Source: Saprospiraceae bacterium
Lineage (GTDB): Bacteria > Bacteroidota > Bacteroidia > Chitinophagales > Saprospiraceae
Reading direction: 5' to 3'
Assembly: GCA_020629315.1 (NCBI GenBank)
Contig: JAHDDO010000006.1
Coordinates: 1 to 64,000 of the forward strand
DNA length: 64,000 nt
Every line of letters starts with the position of its first letter. Positions within the stretch are counted from its first letter, which is position 1. This document shows positions 36,469 through 45,530 of the stretch, piece after piece. The translations under genes were made by a program, and so were the position numbers. The notes beneath the pieces are model-generated. The model made no database searches. It was not told the origin of the DNA and worked only from the letters and a program-made list of their open reading frames with translations.

Positions 36469-36491
36469 ATCCATTGAATTTATTCATGGAT
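36469..36491. other. Imperfect palindrome in GT2 / PorU2-like divergent spacer
   Basis: ATCCATTGAAT and ATTCATGGAT form a dyad with one bulged base, centred between two divergent genes. No canonical TAnnTTTG was found here, so it may be an operator or just a transcript hairpin. Confidence 0.3.
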
Positions 36492-36639
36492 TCCTAAAAT
36501 CGAACAAAACTAAACTATACTTAGGCAATATTTTATTGCTGAAGAGGTTTGTAAGTAGTGAGACACAAATCTCTTAAATAGAAGGAAATACAAATTAAAT
36601 TAAAGTTTAATGTGTATTTTTAACACTCAATACGAAGCC

Positions 36640-39600
36640 ATGAAAAAATGCTTTCTTTTACTCCTATTCACCGCCCTTTTCGGTAGTTTATCTGCCCAAA
36701 TGGATTTCGAAGGAGAAACGCTTTTTGGTAACGAATGGATAAACTATTCGAAGTCATATGCCAAAATCAATGTGGACCAGGACGGAATCTACAGAATTAC
36801 GCCTGCCCAATTGGAGTCTATAGGGTTTCCTATCAATGCCGCTAAAGGAAGGGAGTTGGTACTTTATCATTATGGTAAAGAGGTTCCTTTATTTGTTAGC
36901 ACTTCAGGTAATTTTGCGCCCAATGATTATATAGAGTTTGAAGGTCAGCGAAATGATGGGCGTCTAGATAAAGTACTATTTGAAGATTGGGAAAATGACA
37001 TGCTTAATCCTTATTACAGCAATTATTCCGATGAGAACAGTTACTACCTTGCTTGGTTCGACGATACAGACGACCACCTTCGTATTGAAACTATTACCAA
37101 TGACTTAGGGGGTAATTTACCTCAAGCCGAAGCCTTCTATGCCCATGAAGAGCTTTTCGTTTATTCAGAGGACCATCAGAGTCCTAGCTATCCGGAAAAC
37201 ATCAGGCTATCACACTATTTTACGGGTGAGGGTTTTGGAAGTGATTTAGAAAATGAACATCGAGTTGTTTTTCAACCTAATGACGTTCACAACGCGGGAT
37301 TTGCACCATACATAGAAACGAGGTTAGGTACATATCTGGGTGGGCATACCACGCAATTATTTGTGAATGGAAATATGATATTACAGGATAATGTTTCAAA
37401 CTTCAGTGCCAAAACATATACTCTTACCTTAACGAACGCTATCGTACAAGGCGAAGTAGAGCTTGAGGTTAAAGGGGTGCAAAGTAATTCTGATAGAAGT
37501 TCTATGGCCTTTGCGAAATTAGTTTATCCAAGAAAGTTTGTTTTTGGTAATGTGGATAATACCTCGTTTAACATAGAGGGTTCTTCTTCTAATAGATATT
37601 TTGAGTTATCTGGAGTTAATGAAGCAAATAATGTGTTCCTTTTTGATACCAGGAATGGTATACGAATGAAAGTAAACCAGTCGAATGGAGTAACTAATTT
37701 TGCTATCCCTGCTAATTTCCAGGCAAGTACCGTGCGCATTTATTCTGCATCACTTAATCCAGCATCCATTGAGCTTTGGGAGCCATCAAATGAGTTTACT
37801 CAGAATGGTGTGAATTATATAATTCTTACGCATAGTGAGTTAAATTCCAATGCTTCTGGTACAAACCAAATTGCAGAGTATGCTAATTATAGAAGATCTG
37901 AATTAGGGGGTAGCTTCAATGTAAAGGTGTTTGAAGCTGATAAACTTTATAATGAATTTTCCTATGGTGTGGAAGGTCATGCACAAGCCATTAATAATTT
38001 TGCGAACTACGTCAATCAAACTTGGCCAGACATTCAATATATATTTATAATTGGTAAAGGTTTAGAGTATAACCTGGTGAGACAAGGAAATGAAATACGG
38101 TCCTATGTACCTGCTTTCGGTATTCCTGGGTCTGATCACTTACTTCTTGCCGAACGAGAGCATTTGTATCCTGTAGCAGCGGCTGGTCGAATTGCTATTC
38201 AAGAGCCTAATGAAATTAGAGCCTATTTAGATAAAATCAAGCAACATGAAAATCCGGACATCTTCCCTCAGTCAATTGATGGGGTTGCCTGGAAAAAACA
38301 GATGATACATCTTGCTGGCGGAAAACTAACTGACCAAGAATCCATCTTTTCTGGCCTTGAAGAAATGCGGGAGATCATTGAGAATAATAAATATGGTGGT
38401 AAGGTAACGACCTATAGAAAGACGGCATCTAATGATTTAGAAAATACCGTATCACAACAAATTATTGATAAGATTAATGATGGTGTTTCAATACTAACTT
38501 TCTTTGGACATTCGGCTGTTGGAACTTTTGATTTCAGTATCGAAGAACCTGAAAAATATGATAATGTGGCAAAGTACCCATTCATGCTTTCAATGGGTTG
38601 TTTAGCGGGTAATATTCATACCCCTTCTGTGGGTGTAAGTGAAAAATTCGTTTTAGCAGATCAGCGTGGAGCTATTGGGTTTTTAGCTGCTTCTGGTGTG
38701 GCCACTATTGTGGACCAAAAGTTCTTTGGCTTAGATTTATATGAGAAAGCGGGAGAAGATTTCTATGGGCAATCTCTTGGGGAAATGATCCGAGCGTATA
38801 TAGCTCAGAAAGAACCCACGATTGGATTTAACGTGAATGCTTTGACTCTAGTCCAGCAACTAACCCTACATGGCGATCCGGCAATTGTTCTTCTAAATTA
38901 TGAAGGCCCAGATTATACTGTGGACCTCACGAGTATCAAAACTATTCCTGAAACAGTAAGCTCAACGCTAGATAGTTTCGAGATATCATTTGACATAGTC
39001 AATTTAGGTTTAGGAGAAAATCGAGGGTTGTTTTATGAGATCGTGCATAGCTTCGGTGGCGAGATGGACACCATTATTGGAAGTACCATTACACCTGAAA
39101 ACAGAAAAACAATTGTAGAAAAGATAGCAAACAAGGGGCTAAAATCACTAGGCAAAAATCTAATCGACATTCGTGTTGACCCAGATAATAACATTGATGA
39201 GTTTCCAATGCCAACCGCAGAAAATAACAACGCTGTAAGTGAGGCTTATAATAATGAAGGGTATTGTTTCTTTATCTATGATAACACACCTACTCCTATA
39301 TATCCGCAAGAGTTTTCGATTGTGAACAAAAGTGATTTCACATATTTAGCTTCAGCTGGTAATGCTTTCTTAGAAGCGCAGGATTACATCATGGAGTTGG
39401 ACACTACTGAGTTATTTAATAGTCCTTTAAAAGTAAGCGCTAACACAAATGCCTTCGGCGGGCATATTTCATTTGATGTTGACTTCAACTATAGCAATAA
39501 CACTGTCTATTATTGGAGAATCAAGAACGCTTCTTCAGAAGAAGAGCCTTGGATAAACAGTTCGTTCATTTATTTGCCAAATGAATCAACCGGCTGGAAC

Positions 39601-41625
39601 CAAAGCCATTATTATCAATATCTAAAGGATGATTTCAATACATTAACCATAGATAGCACATCTCGCGAACTGCAGATGGGTCAGACCTTGGGTGAATACA
39701 GAATCATTAACACTGCAAGGTTGAGTTCTGAAGTTAAGCCTCAGTTCTTTTATAACAATCAATTTTACGGCGCAAATGATGAAAGAAATAACGGAACGGG
39801 TAAGGATATCTCGGCGGGTGTATATGCCATAGTTGTAGACCCTATTAGCACAAAAGCTTGGAAGAACACTATAAGCACCACAGGCCCTTTATATGGATCT
39901 GATATAGGAATATGGGATGTGGACAGAAATTATTTTAGCTTCAGTTCTCATAATGAAGAGGCTAGAGCTGAAATAACCAACTTTCTAACTAACGTAGTTC
40001 CTGATGGGCATTTCGTGATCTTAATGACCATACAAAGTGATGAACATACATACGCACCTCACAAATGGCCAGATGACGCCATCCCACTAAACAATGTGCT
40101 GGCCCAAGAAGGGGCGGCCATGATGAATGATGTTGTCTCTCAGGGGCCCCTACCTTATGTCTTTGCATATGTCAAAGGCCCAGATCCGACTGTTCTTAAT
40201 GAATCCTTGTCTTTGGATCCATTTGAAGAGTTAAGTGTTTTAGTGTACACCACTGGGATTTCTGGTTCAGGAAGTATTTGTAGTCCGTTAATAGGTCCTG
40301 CTCAAAAATGGGAAACAGTTAAGTGGGATTTTAGTGGTTTTAATAACAGTGAAGATCAGTTTGATTATGACATTGTAGGTGTGAGACCTAATGGTAATCT
40401 TGATACACTTTTTAATGACATTGTTGATGCTGAGTTTGATTTGACATCATTGGATCCACAACAATATCCTTACATTAAATTGCAGCTAAACAGTTTGGAT
40501 ACTACTTCATTTACTACACCTGATCTTGATTACTGGAGAGTCTTGTATGATGAATTGCCTGAGGCCGTTCTAAATCCAAATATTGATTTCAATTTTGTGG
40601 CAGACACAATCTTTAGAGGTAACAACCTTCAGCTTTCTATACGAGCAGAAAATATTACACAGACTGATATGGATAGTTTGTTAGTTCACTTTACCGTAGT
40701 AGATCCAGCCAATAACAATACATTTGAATCTACTAGAGTTGCTCCTCTTTTAGGCGAGGACTTTGTGACCATCGACTTTCAATATCCTACGAGCGATTTA
40801 AACAATGGTGTTCACGAATTGCGAATGGAAATTAATCCAGACAACGATCAACGGGAGCAATATTCATTCAATAACCTAGCGTTTAGAAAATTCTTGATTA
40901 AGTCTGATGACCTAAACCCTTTACTCAATGTCACCTTTGATGGTGTCAAGATTATGAATAGAGATATCGTTTCTCCTGAGCCTGTAATAAGCGTGAATTT
41001 AACTGACGATAATACCTTTGCCTTGCTTACTGATAAATACGATTTCATTGTGGCTCTTGAGCACCCAGATGGAACTATTGAAGATGTAGACGTAGATGGC
41101 CCAAATGTTACATTCATACCTGCTGATGGTAATGGAAAAAATAGAGCTCGTTTAGAATACAGGCCTACGTTGACTGATGGTATATACACGCTTAAGGCAA
41201 ATGCTAAAGATCAAAACGGTAATTTCTCAGGTAGTTATCCTTATGAAGTCGAATTTGAAGTGATAACGGAAAGCAGCATTTCTAATATGCTAAACTATCC
41301 TAATCCTTTCTCAACCAGCACACAATTTATCTTTACGCTGACTGGAAAAGAGGTGCCTGATGATTTTGTTATTCGGATAATGACGGTTTCCGGAAAAGTA
41401 GTTAAGCAAATTACGATGGATGAGTTTGGTCCCCTTCATGCCGGTGTCAATCGCTCGAACTATAGATGGGATGGCACAGACGAATTTGGCAACAAATTAG
41501 CTAATGGGGTCTATATATACAAAGTGTTCCTATCTGATCAAAATAACTCTTTTGATCAGCGCCATATAGAAGGTATTGATTCCTTCTTTAAAAAAGGATT
41601 TGGTAAAATGGTGATACTTCGCTAG
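36640..41625 (+). CDS. porU2: Gingipain-fold (C25) protease, PorU2-like
   Basis: The start ATG at 36640 is chosen over 36610 because the signal peptide MKKCFLLLLFTALFGSLSAQ begins there. This gives about 1661 aa. The C25 domain carries His624 in TFFGHSAVG and Cys654 in LSMGCLAGN. Beta-rich domains follow (about 760-1540). A FlgD-like/T9SS type module closes the protein (NYPNPFSTSTQFIFTL, YRWDGTDEFGNKLANGVYIYKV). It is longer than canonical PorU, the T9SS sortase, and matches in size and ending what is called PorU2. The role is probably processing or anchoring of T9SS cargo; this is by analogy. Its terminator lies inside the convergent GNAT gene. Confidence 0.82.
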   Translation: MKKCFLLLLFTALFGSLSAQMDFEGETLFGNEWINYSKSYAKINVDQDGIYRITPAQLESIGFPINAAKGRELVLYHYGKEVPLFVSTSGNFAPNDYIEFEGQRNDGRLDKVLFEDWENDMLNPYYSNYSDENSYYLAWFDDTDDHLRIETITNDLGGNLPQAEAFYAHEELFVYSEDHQSPSYPENIRLSHYFTGEGFGSDLENEHRVVFQPNDVHNAGFAPYIETRLGTYLGGHTTQLFVNGNMILQDNVSNFSAKTYTLTLTNAIVQGEVELEVKGVQSNSDRSSMAFAKLVYPRKFVFGNVDNTSFNIEGSSSNRYFELSGVNEANNVFLFDTRNGIRMKVNQSNGVTNFAIPANFQASTVRIYSASLNPASIELWEPSNEFTQNGVNYIILTHSELNSNASGTNQIAEYANYRRSELGGSFNVKVFEADKLYNEFSYGVEGHAQAINNFANYVNQTWPDIQYIFIIGKGLEYNLVRQGNEIRSYVPAFGIPGSDHLLLAEREHLYPVAAAGRIAIQEPNEIRAYLDKIKQHENPDIFPQSIDGVAWKKQMIHLAGGKLTDQESIFSGLEEMREIIENNKYGGKVTTYRKTASNDLENTVSQQIIDKINDGVSILTFFGHSAVGTFDFSIEEPEKYDNVAKYPFMLSMGCLAGNIHTPSVGVSEKFVLADQRGAIGFLAASGVATIVDQKFFGLDLYEKAGEDFYGQSLGEMIRAYIAQKEPTIGFNVNALTLVQQLTLHGDPAIVLLNYEGPDYTVDLTSIKTIPETVSSTLDSFEISFDIVNLGLGENRGLFYEIVHSFGGEMDTIIGSTITPENRKTIVEKIANKGLKSLGKNLIDIRVDPDNNIDEFPMPTAENNNAVSEAYNNEGYCFFIYDNTPTPIYPQEFSIVNKSDFTYLASAGNAFLEAQDYIMELDTTELFNSPLKVSANTNAFGGHISFDVDFNYSNNTVYYWRIKNASSEEEPWINSSFIYLPNESTGWNQSHYYQYLKDDFNTLTIDSTSRELQMGQTLGEYRIINTARLSSEVKPQFFYNNQFYGANDERNNGTGKDISAGVYAIVVDPISTKAWKNTISTTGPLYGSDIGIWDVDRNYFSFSSHNEEARAEITNFLTNVVPDGHFVILMTIQSDEHTYAPHKWPDDAIPLNNVLAQEGAAMMNDVVSQGPLPYVFAYVKGPDPTVLNESLSLDPFEELSVLVYTTGISGSGSICSPLIGPAQKWETVKWDFSGFNNSEDQFDYDIVGVRPNGNLDTLFNDIVDAEFDLTSLDPQQYPYIKLQLNSLDTTSFTTPDLDYWRVLYDELPEAVLNPNIDFNFVADTIFRGNNLQLSIRAENITQTDMDSLLVHFTVVDPANNNTFESTRVAPLLGEDFVTIDFQYPTSDLNNGVHELRMEINPDNDQREQYSFNNLAFRKFLIKSDDLNPLLNVTFDGVKIMNRDIVSPEPVISVNLTDDNTFALLTDKYDFIVALEHPDGTIEDVDVDGPNVTFIPADGNGKNRARLEYRPTLTDGIYTLKANAKDQNGNFSGSYPYEVEFEVITESSISNMLNYPNPFSTSTQFIFTLTGKEVPDDFVIRIMTVSGKVVKQITMDEFGPLHAGVNRSNYRWDGTDEFGNKLANGVYIYKVFLSDQNNSFDQRHIEGIDSFFKKGFGKMVILR

Positions 41626-42293
41626 TCTTTCCAATAATGATAAACTAAGGGTTTGCTCACCAGAGTAAACCCTTTTTTTGTGTAAAAAGATCTAGCTATT
41701 GTATTTGCGCCTTGGGTTACCAAAGAGACCTTGTCAATACCCTTTTCATTACAAGAGTAGAAAATGAAGTTCATTAGAGCTGTGCCTATTCCCTCTGCTC
41801 TGTGCCTTTGGTCTGTAGCCATCAGAACTAGGTAACAGTGATCATCCTTCCATTGCAAACCTATCATTCCTTTTATCCCCTCTTCTTCTTCATAACACCA
41901 CAATTCATGATCTTGACTAGATAGGCAGGCATCATACCATATAGAATACATCCTCTCCATCGTTCGATCTGGCATTTTGGGGTCTCTATGAAATCGAGAC
42001 TTGTGTCCAGCTTGATAGACTAAGGGTAATAAAAAGTCTGATCGTTTTCCTTTCCTAATATTTTTATTCGTTTGACCCTCTATGGATAATACCTTTCGCT
42101 CATAAGTCAATCGTTCGGCATAAAATAGATCTAAGGAAGGAATCTGTTGATCTGTCCAAACATAGATTAAACTAAAATCAATCTCGTTTAGCGACACGCA
42201 AGACCATTCTTGTTGAGAGCGTATAAATACTTTACCTACATTAAATCCGAAAAAGCTACTGTCCCAATCTAATTTTTCAGGAAAAATCTCCAC
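41622..42293 (-). CDS. GNAT acetyltransferase, WecD/RffC-like
   Basis: This 223-aa protein starts at GTG (42293); a stop lies two codons upstream, so no earlier start exists. The N-terminal KLDWDSSFFGFNVGK motif and the acetyl-CoA loop QRHRAEGIGTALMNF resemble dTDP-fucosamine acetyltransferase WecD/RffC. The reaction would be N-acetylation of an amino sugar. Only 23 bp separate its start from the divergent WecF-like glycosyltransferase, supporting a shared glycan pathway. Its 3' end contains the terminator of the convergent porU2-like gene and overlaps that gene by 4 bp. Confidence 0.75.
   Translation of the reverse strand: MEIFPEKLDWDSSFFGFNVGKVFIRSQQEWSCVSLNEIDFSLIYVWTDQQIPSLDLFYAERLTYERKVLSIEGQTNKNIRKGKRSDFLLPLVYQAGHKSRFHRDPKMPDRTMERMYSIWYDACLSSQDHELWCYEEEEGIKGMIGLQWKDDHCYLVLMATDQRHRAEGIGTALMNFIFYSCNEKGIDKVSLVTQGANTIARSFYTKKGFTLVSKPLVYHYWKD
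41647..41679 (+). terminator. Terminator of the porU2-like gene, inside the GNAT coding sequence
   Basis: A 12-bp stem (AAGGGTTTGCTC with GAGTAAACCCTT, one G-T pair) has a four-base loop and a T-run. It begins 22 bp after the porU2-like stop and simultaneously encodes the GNAT residues KKGFTLVSKPL on the other strand. Confidence 0.8.
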
Positions 42294-42316
42294 TTTAGCT
42301 ACTTATTGCTTAAGCG

Positions 42317-43360
42317 TTGAATATACATTTTATTTTAAGATCACCCATTTACACATCAATGATCATTGATTGGGTAAATGATATTCAAGAAGAGCCTAGT
42401 GTTTTTGTGATCATCACGTCTTACCATTCGATAGAAATTATACATGAGGGTAAACAAAAGCACTTAGGGTTCTTTGCTACTAGAAAATGGCTTTCCACTT
42501 TTTCTATTAAAAACGCGTATTATCATTATTTGGCTCCACAAATGGTACTCCTCAGCGCTCCTTTAAACATCAAAAGAAGGGTATGGATACTTTGGGGTGG
42601 TGACTTTTATGATCTACCAGGCATACGAAAAACGTATCTACACACTGACTCTAAATTATACCGATCTAAAACCCTAATCAGAGATTATATAGCGACGTCC
42701 CGAGTGATCCCATTTATTAAAAACCTTACGGCTATAGCCAGCAATATTGAAGATTTCGAAGAGGTAAAAAAGGCATTCCCCTCCGTATCGGTGCAACACC
42801 TTCCATTACATGCCTTATTTCCTATACACCACTATTATGAGGAGATACCGATAGCTGGCAATGCCTTATTAATAGGAAATTCTGATGATATTTATAACAA
42901 CCATTTAATGGCATTGGACCGCATAAAAAATTACTCGCTCTCCACTCCTGCCTTGCTTCCTATTTCGGGGGTATCATCAAAATATACCCAGGCATTAAAA
43001 AAGTATATACATCAATCAAATCTTTCCATTCAAGTCCTAGATGATTTTGTAGATAAAGAAGACTTCTTTACCCGATTACAATCCGTGTCTCATGTACTTT
43101 TTCCACATTTTAGACAGCAAGGTTTAGGGACTTTACTACCATTACTTTATTCTGGAAGAACCTTGTTTTTACACGAAAAGAACCCCCTATCTCGCTTACT
43201 GCGTCAATGGGGCATACACTTTTATTTTATACATGAAATGACTGAGGTAAAACTTAGCGAAGGTTTCTCTGAAGAGATAAAGGCTAAAAATAAGCTTGCG
43301 TTGGAACGTGCATTAGGGAAATCGGTAATTTTATCTCAGTGGCATAAAATTCTAGCTTGA
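42317..43360 (+). CDS. WecF-like glycosyltransferase (4-alpha-L-fucosyltransferase family)
   Basis: This 347-aa protein starts at TTG (42317), two codons after an in-frame TAA. The first strand NIHFILRSPIY matches the family opening, so a later ATG (42359) is less likely. The motif RVWILWGGDFYDL is typical of WecF/GT56, which transfers 4-acetamidofucose to lipid II during enterobacterial common antigen synthesis. The late block HFRQQGLGTLLPLLYSG is also family-like. The sugar used here is unknown. It overlaps the flippase gene by 4 bp (TTGA) and is divergent from the WecD-like gene. A 16-bp palindrome lies within its first codons. Confidence 0.75.
   Translation: MNIHFILRSPIYTSMIIDWVNDIQEEPSVFVIITSYHSIEIIHEGKQKHLGFFATRKWLSTFSIKNAYYHYLAPQMVLLSAPLNIKRRVWILWGGDFYDLPGIRKTYLHTDSKLYRSKTLIRDYIATSRVIPFIKNLTAIASNIEDFEEVKKAFPSVSVQHLPLHALFPIHHYYEEIPIAGNALLIGNSDDIYNNHLMALDRIKNYSLSTPALLPISGVSSKYTQALKKYIHQSNLSIQVLDDFVDKEDFFTRLQSVSHVLFPHFRQQGLGTLLPLLYSGRTLFLHEKNPLSRLLRQWGIHFYFIHEMTEVKLSEGFSEEIKAKNKLALERALGKSVILSQWHKILA
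42346..42380. promoter_or_regulatory. Large dyad with 16-bp perfect palindrome, inside the WecF-like start region
   Basis: ATCAATGATCATTGAT (42355-42370) is perfectly symmetric and is flanked by CATTTAC (42346-42352) and GTAAATG (42374-42380). Both genes at this divergent junction must be transcribed from within each other, and this dyad lies 53-87 bp before the GNAT start. It is a candidate operator or an mRNA hairpin in the glycosyltransferase message. Confidence 0.45.
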
Positions 43361-44631
43361 ATACTAAAGCATTTACATCCATCAACCAAGCTTTCCTTAC
43401 CCTCTCCTCAGCTAATGTGTTAGTTCTTGGGGCCAATGTGTTGGCTCTATGGGTGATGATGTTTTATTACTCAAAGGAGGCGATTGCTGTCTATGGAGCT
43501 TTTGTTGCCGTCACTTTCTTTTGTTCCCTGTTGTCGACGCTTAAATTACACTTGGCCATAGTACGAGAACAAAAACAAGATGATCGTCTAGCATTCGTTT
43601 CCGCTTCCTTTTCGTTAGGGCTATACGTTTTCGTTCTCCTCCTTTTTACCTCACTGTGTTTCTTTTTGCTAGGTGTAGATCCGTTCTTTTTTTCTACCGT
43701 TGCTTTTTTTGATCCCATTGTTTTTCTTCTCTTTTTTTTAGTCTATGGTTTACAATTAGGGATCCTTATTTACAGTGCTCTTGTCCAATCGGAAAGAAAA
43801 TTTAGCATATTATCTCTTTCTCGTGTCATCAAGGCTTTGACTTTTCTTATTGCCTTGTTTTCATTCGTATCTATGGATGTTACAGGTGTTCTGATTAGTG
43901 TTTGTGTTTCTAGTTTACTTCAGCTCTGTTTTCTTATTTATCATATTAGACTAAAACGAATTCGCTTATTGTCTTTATCCTCATTGCGATCGACGATTGT
44001 TTCTCAGGGCGATTTAGCCTTGTATACCACCTCTAATAGTCTCTTGCTTTCATTGTATGATAATGCAGTAATTTATTTATTCGGGGCCATGGGTGGAAGC
44101 ACTTTGTTAGCCAGTTATACTGTCATCGATCGAATTCTTCGTCTTCCTGCATCCGTTTTTGGTGGTGCTGCAACAGATGTTTTTTTTCCTCTTGCATCAT
44201 CTAGCATACATAAAAAAGAAACGCTTTTTACACAGGCTCAAACACGAGCATTAGCGCTTTTTGGAAGTCTACTTATTGCTATCTGGTTGTTTATTTTTCT
44301 TTTAGGTCCAATGGTATTTCCGTTAGTTTTCCCAAGAAGTTGGCATGAAGAAATTCCCCTTTTAATTCGTGTTAGTTATTGGCTTGTTCCATTCGCGTTG
44401 GTGGGCTTTTTACGAATTATACCTGTTGTTTTCAGAAATCAAAAACGCATAACTGTTTTAGACTTTATTTTACATATCTCCTTGTTTACTTTTCTTTATT
44501 TCTCCTCGAAAAACATCAAGGACTCGACAGACATTTTGAACAACAAGTTTTTGTTTGAAAGTTTCGCCTATGGGTTTTTCGCGTTGACTCTTATAGTTTT
44601 TGCCTATCGTAATTCTAAAAAGCTATTATGA
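43357..44631 (+). CDS. Polysaccharide flippase, Wzx-like
   Basis: This 424-aa integral membrane protein has about 12 predicted helices and the MOP-superfamily layout of lipid-linked oligosaccharide flippases. Examples are the N-terminal helix pair ANVLVLGANVLALWVMMFYY (in part) and the loop SLLLSLYDNAVIYLFGAMGG around helix 7. It would move an undecaprenyl-linked repeat across the inner membrane. It starts with TTG inside the TTGA overlap with the WecF-like gene and ends in an ATGA overlap with the next gene. Three genes are thus coupled. Confidence 0.8.
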   Translation: MNTKAFTSINQAFLTLSSANVLVLGANVLALWVMMFYYSKEAIAVYGAFVAVTFFCSLLSTLKLHLAIVREQKQDDRLAFVSASFSLGLYVFVLLLFTSLCFFLLGVDPFFFSTVAFFDPIVFLLFFLVYGLQLGILIYSALVQSERKFSILSLSRVIKALTFLIALFSFVSMDVTGVLISVCVSSLLQLCFLIYHIRLKRIRLLSLSSLRSTIVSQGDLALYTTSNSLLLSLYDNAVIYLFGAMGGSTLLASYTVIDRILRLPASVFGGAATDVFFPLASSSIHKKETLFTQAQTRALALFGSLLIAIWLFIFLLGPMVFPLVFPRSWHEEIPLLIRVSYWLVPFALVGFLRIIPVVFRNQKRITVLDFILHISLFTFLYFSSKNIKDSTDILNNKFLFESFAYGFFALTLIVFAYRNSKKLL

Positions 44632-45530
44632 AAGGAATTTCGTACATACTGAAAAGCGTCTATTTACGATGGCAAACATTCTTGTTTAGATGGTCTTATA
44701 ATAGTCCTAAAGCTGCGAAGGATAGAAGCACGTTTCAGTCAAAAAATGATCGAATCTTACATCATCATCTTGCTCTGAAAACCTCTTTTTGTTTTTGCAA
44801 TTCTTTTATCTCTTTTTCTTACAACGACGAATTATCTCTATATCACAAAGAAAAATTAGCCTTTGATAGGAATCCAAAAAACCCAATATACCCAGCTATA
44901 CTCGGCTTACTCAGCTACAATTTGTTTTTACGTTCTCCTGCAGAGGCTAGAAAGAAACAGTGCTTAACACACATATATAAACTAGAAACGCTCGGCATAT
45001 TTGAAGAAACGGGTCTCAAGTTTCTTTATACTTTTGATGATCCCCTTTATGGCTTGAAAGCACCTTGGACTTCTGGAATTTGCCAAGGCTTGGCTTGTAG
45101 TGCTTTTCTAAGGGCCTATCAATTAACCCAAGAACCTAGCTATTTAAATAAGGCAAAATCAGCTATCGACTTTGTTCTACATGCTGAAAATAAATTACTT
45201 ATAACTGGTCCCATTTCTTCAAAATGGGTGGAAGAGTATCCTAGTAATCCGCCTTCGTTTGTTTTGAATGGTTATTTATTTTTCCTGATTTCTATAATAG
45301 AACTTTCGACTTTTGATAAGAGTTATACTCCACATGCTGAACAGTTTTTGGAAAGTTTTATAAAAAACTTACATGCGTATCAATACAAGCATTTTATCGC
45401 ATATGGTTTAGCTAAAAAACGATTGTCTAATGTGTTATATCAAAAAATTCATGCCGCTCAAATTCATCATTTAGCCAAGCTTTGTAATGACGAAAACCTT
45501 TTAGAGCTTAATCACTTAATTTCAAAATGA
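44628..45530 (+). CDS. D-glucuronyl C5-epimerase-like domain protein
   Basis: This 300-aa protein matches the C-terminal domain of glucuronyl C5-epimerases: KAPWTSGICQGLACSAFLRAYQL, WVEEYPSNPPSFVLNGYLFFL and a late YQKIHAAQIHHLAKL. The family inverts C5 of glucuronate within polymers such as heparosan. As there is no signal peptide, and it lies with a flippase and a glycosyltransferase, it may act on the cytoplasmic side or bind the glycan. It overlaps the flippase gene by 4 bp and the convergent amidase gene by 19 bp. Confidence 0.75.
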   Translation: MKGISYILKSVYLRWQTFLFRWSYNSPKAAKDRSTFQSKNDRILHHHLALKTSFCFCNSFISFSYNDELSLYHKEKLAFDRNPKNPIYPAILGLLSYNLFLRSPAEARKKQCLTHIYKLETLGIFEETGLKFLYTFDDPLYGLKAPWTSGICQGLACSAFLRAYQLTQEPSYLNKAKSAIDFVLHAENKLLITGPISSKWVEEYPSNPPSFVLNGYLFFLISIIELSTFDKSYTPHAEQFLESFIKNLHAYQYKHFIAYGLAKKRLSNVLYQKIHAAQIHHLAKLCNDENLLELNHLISK

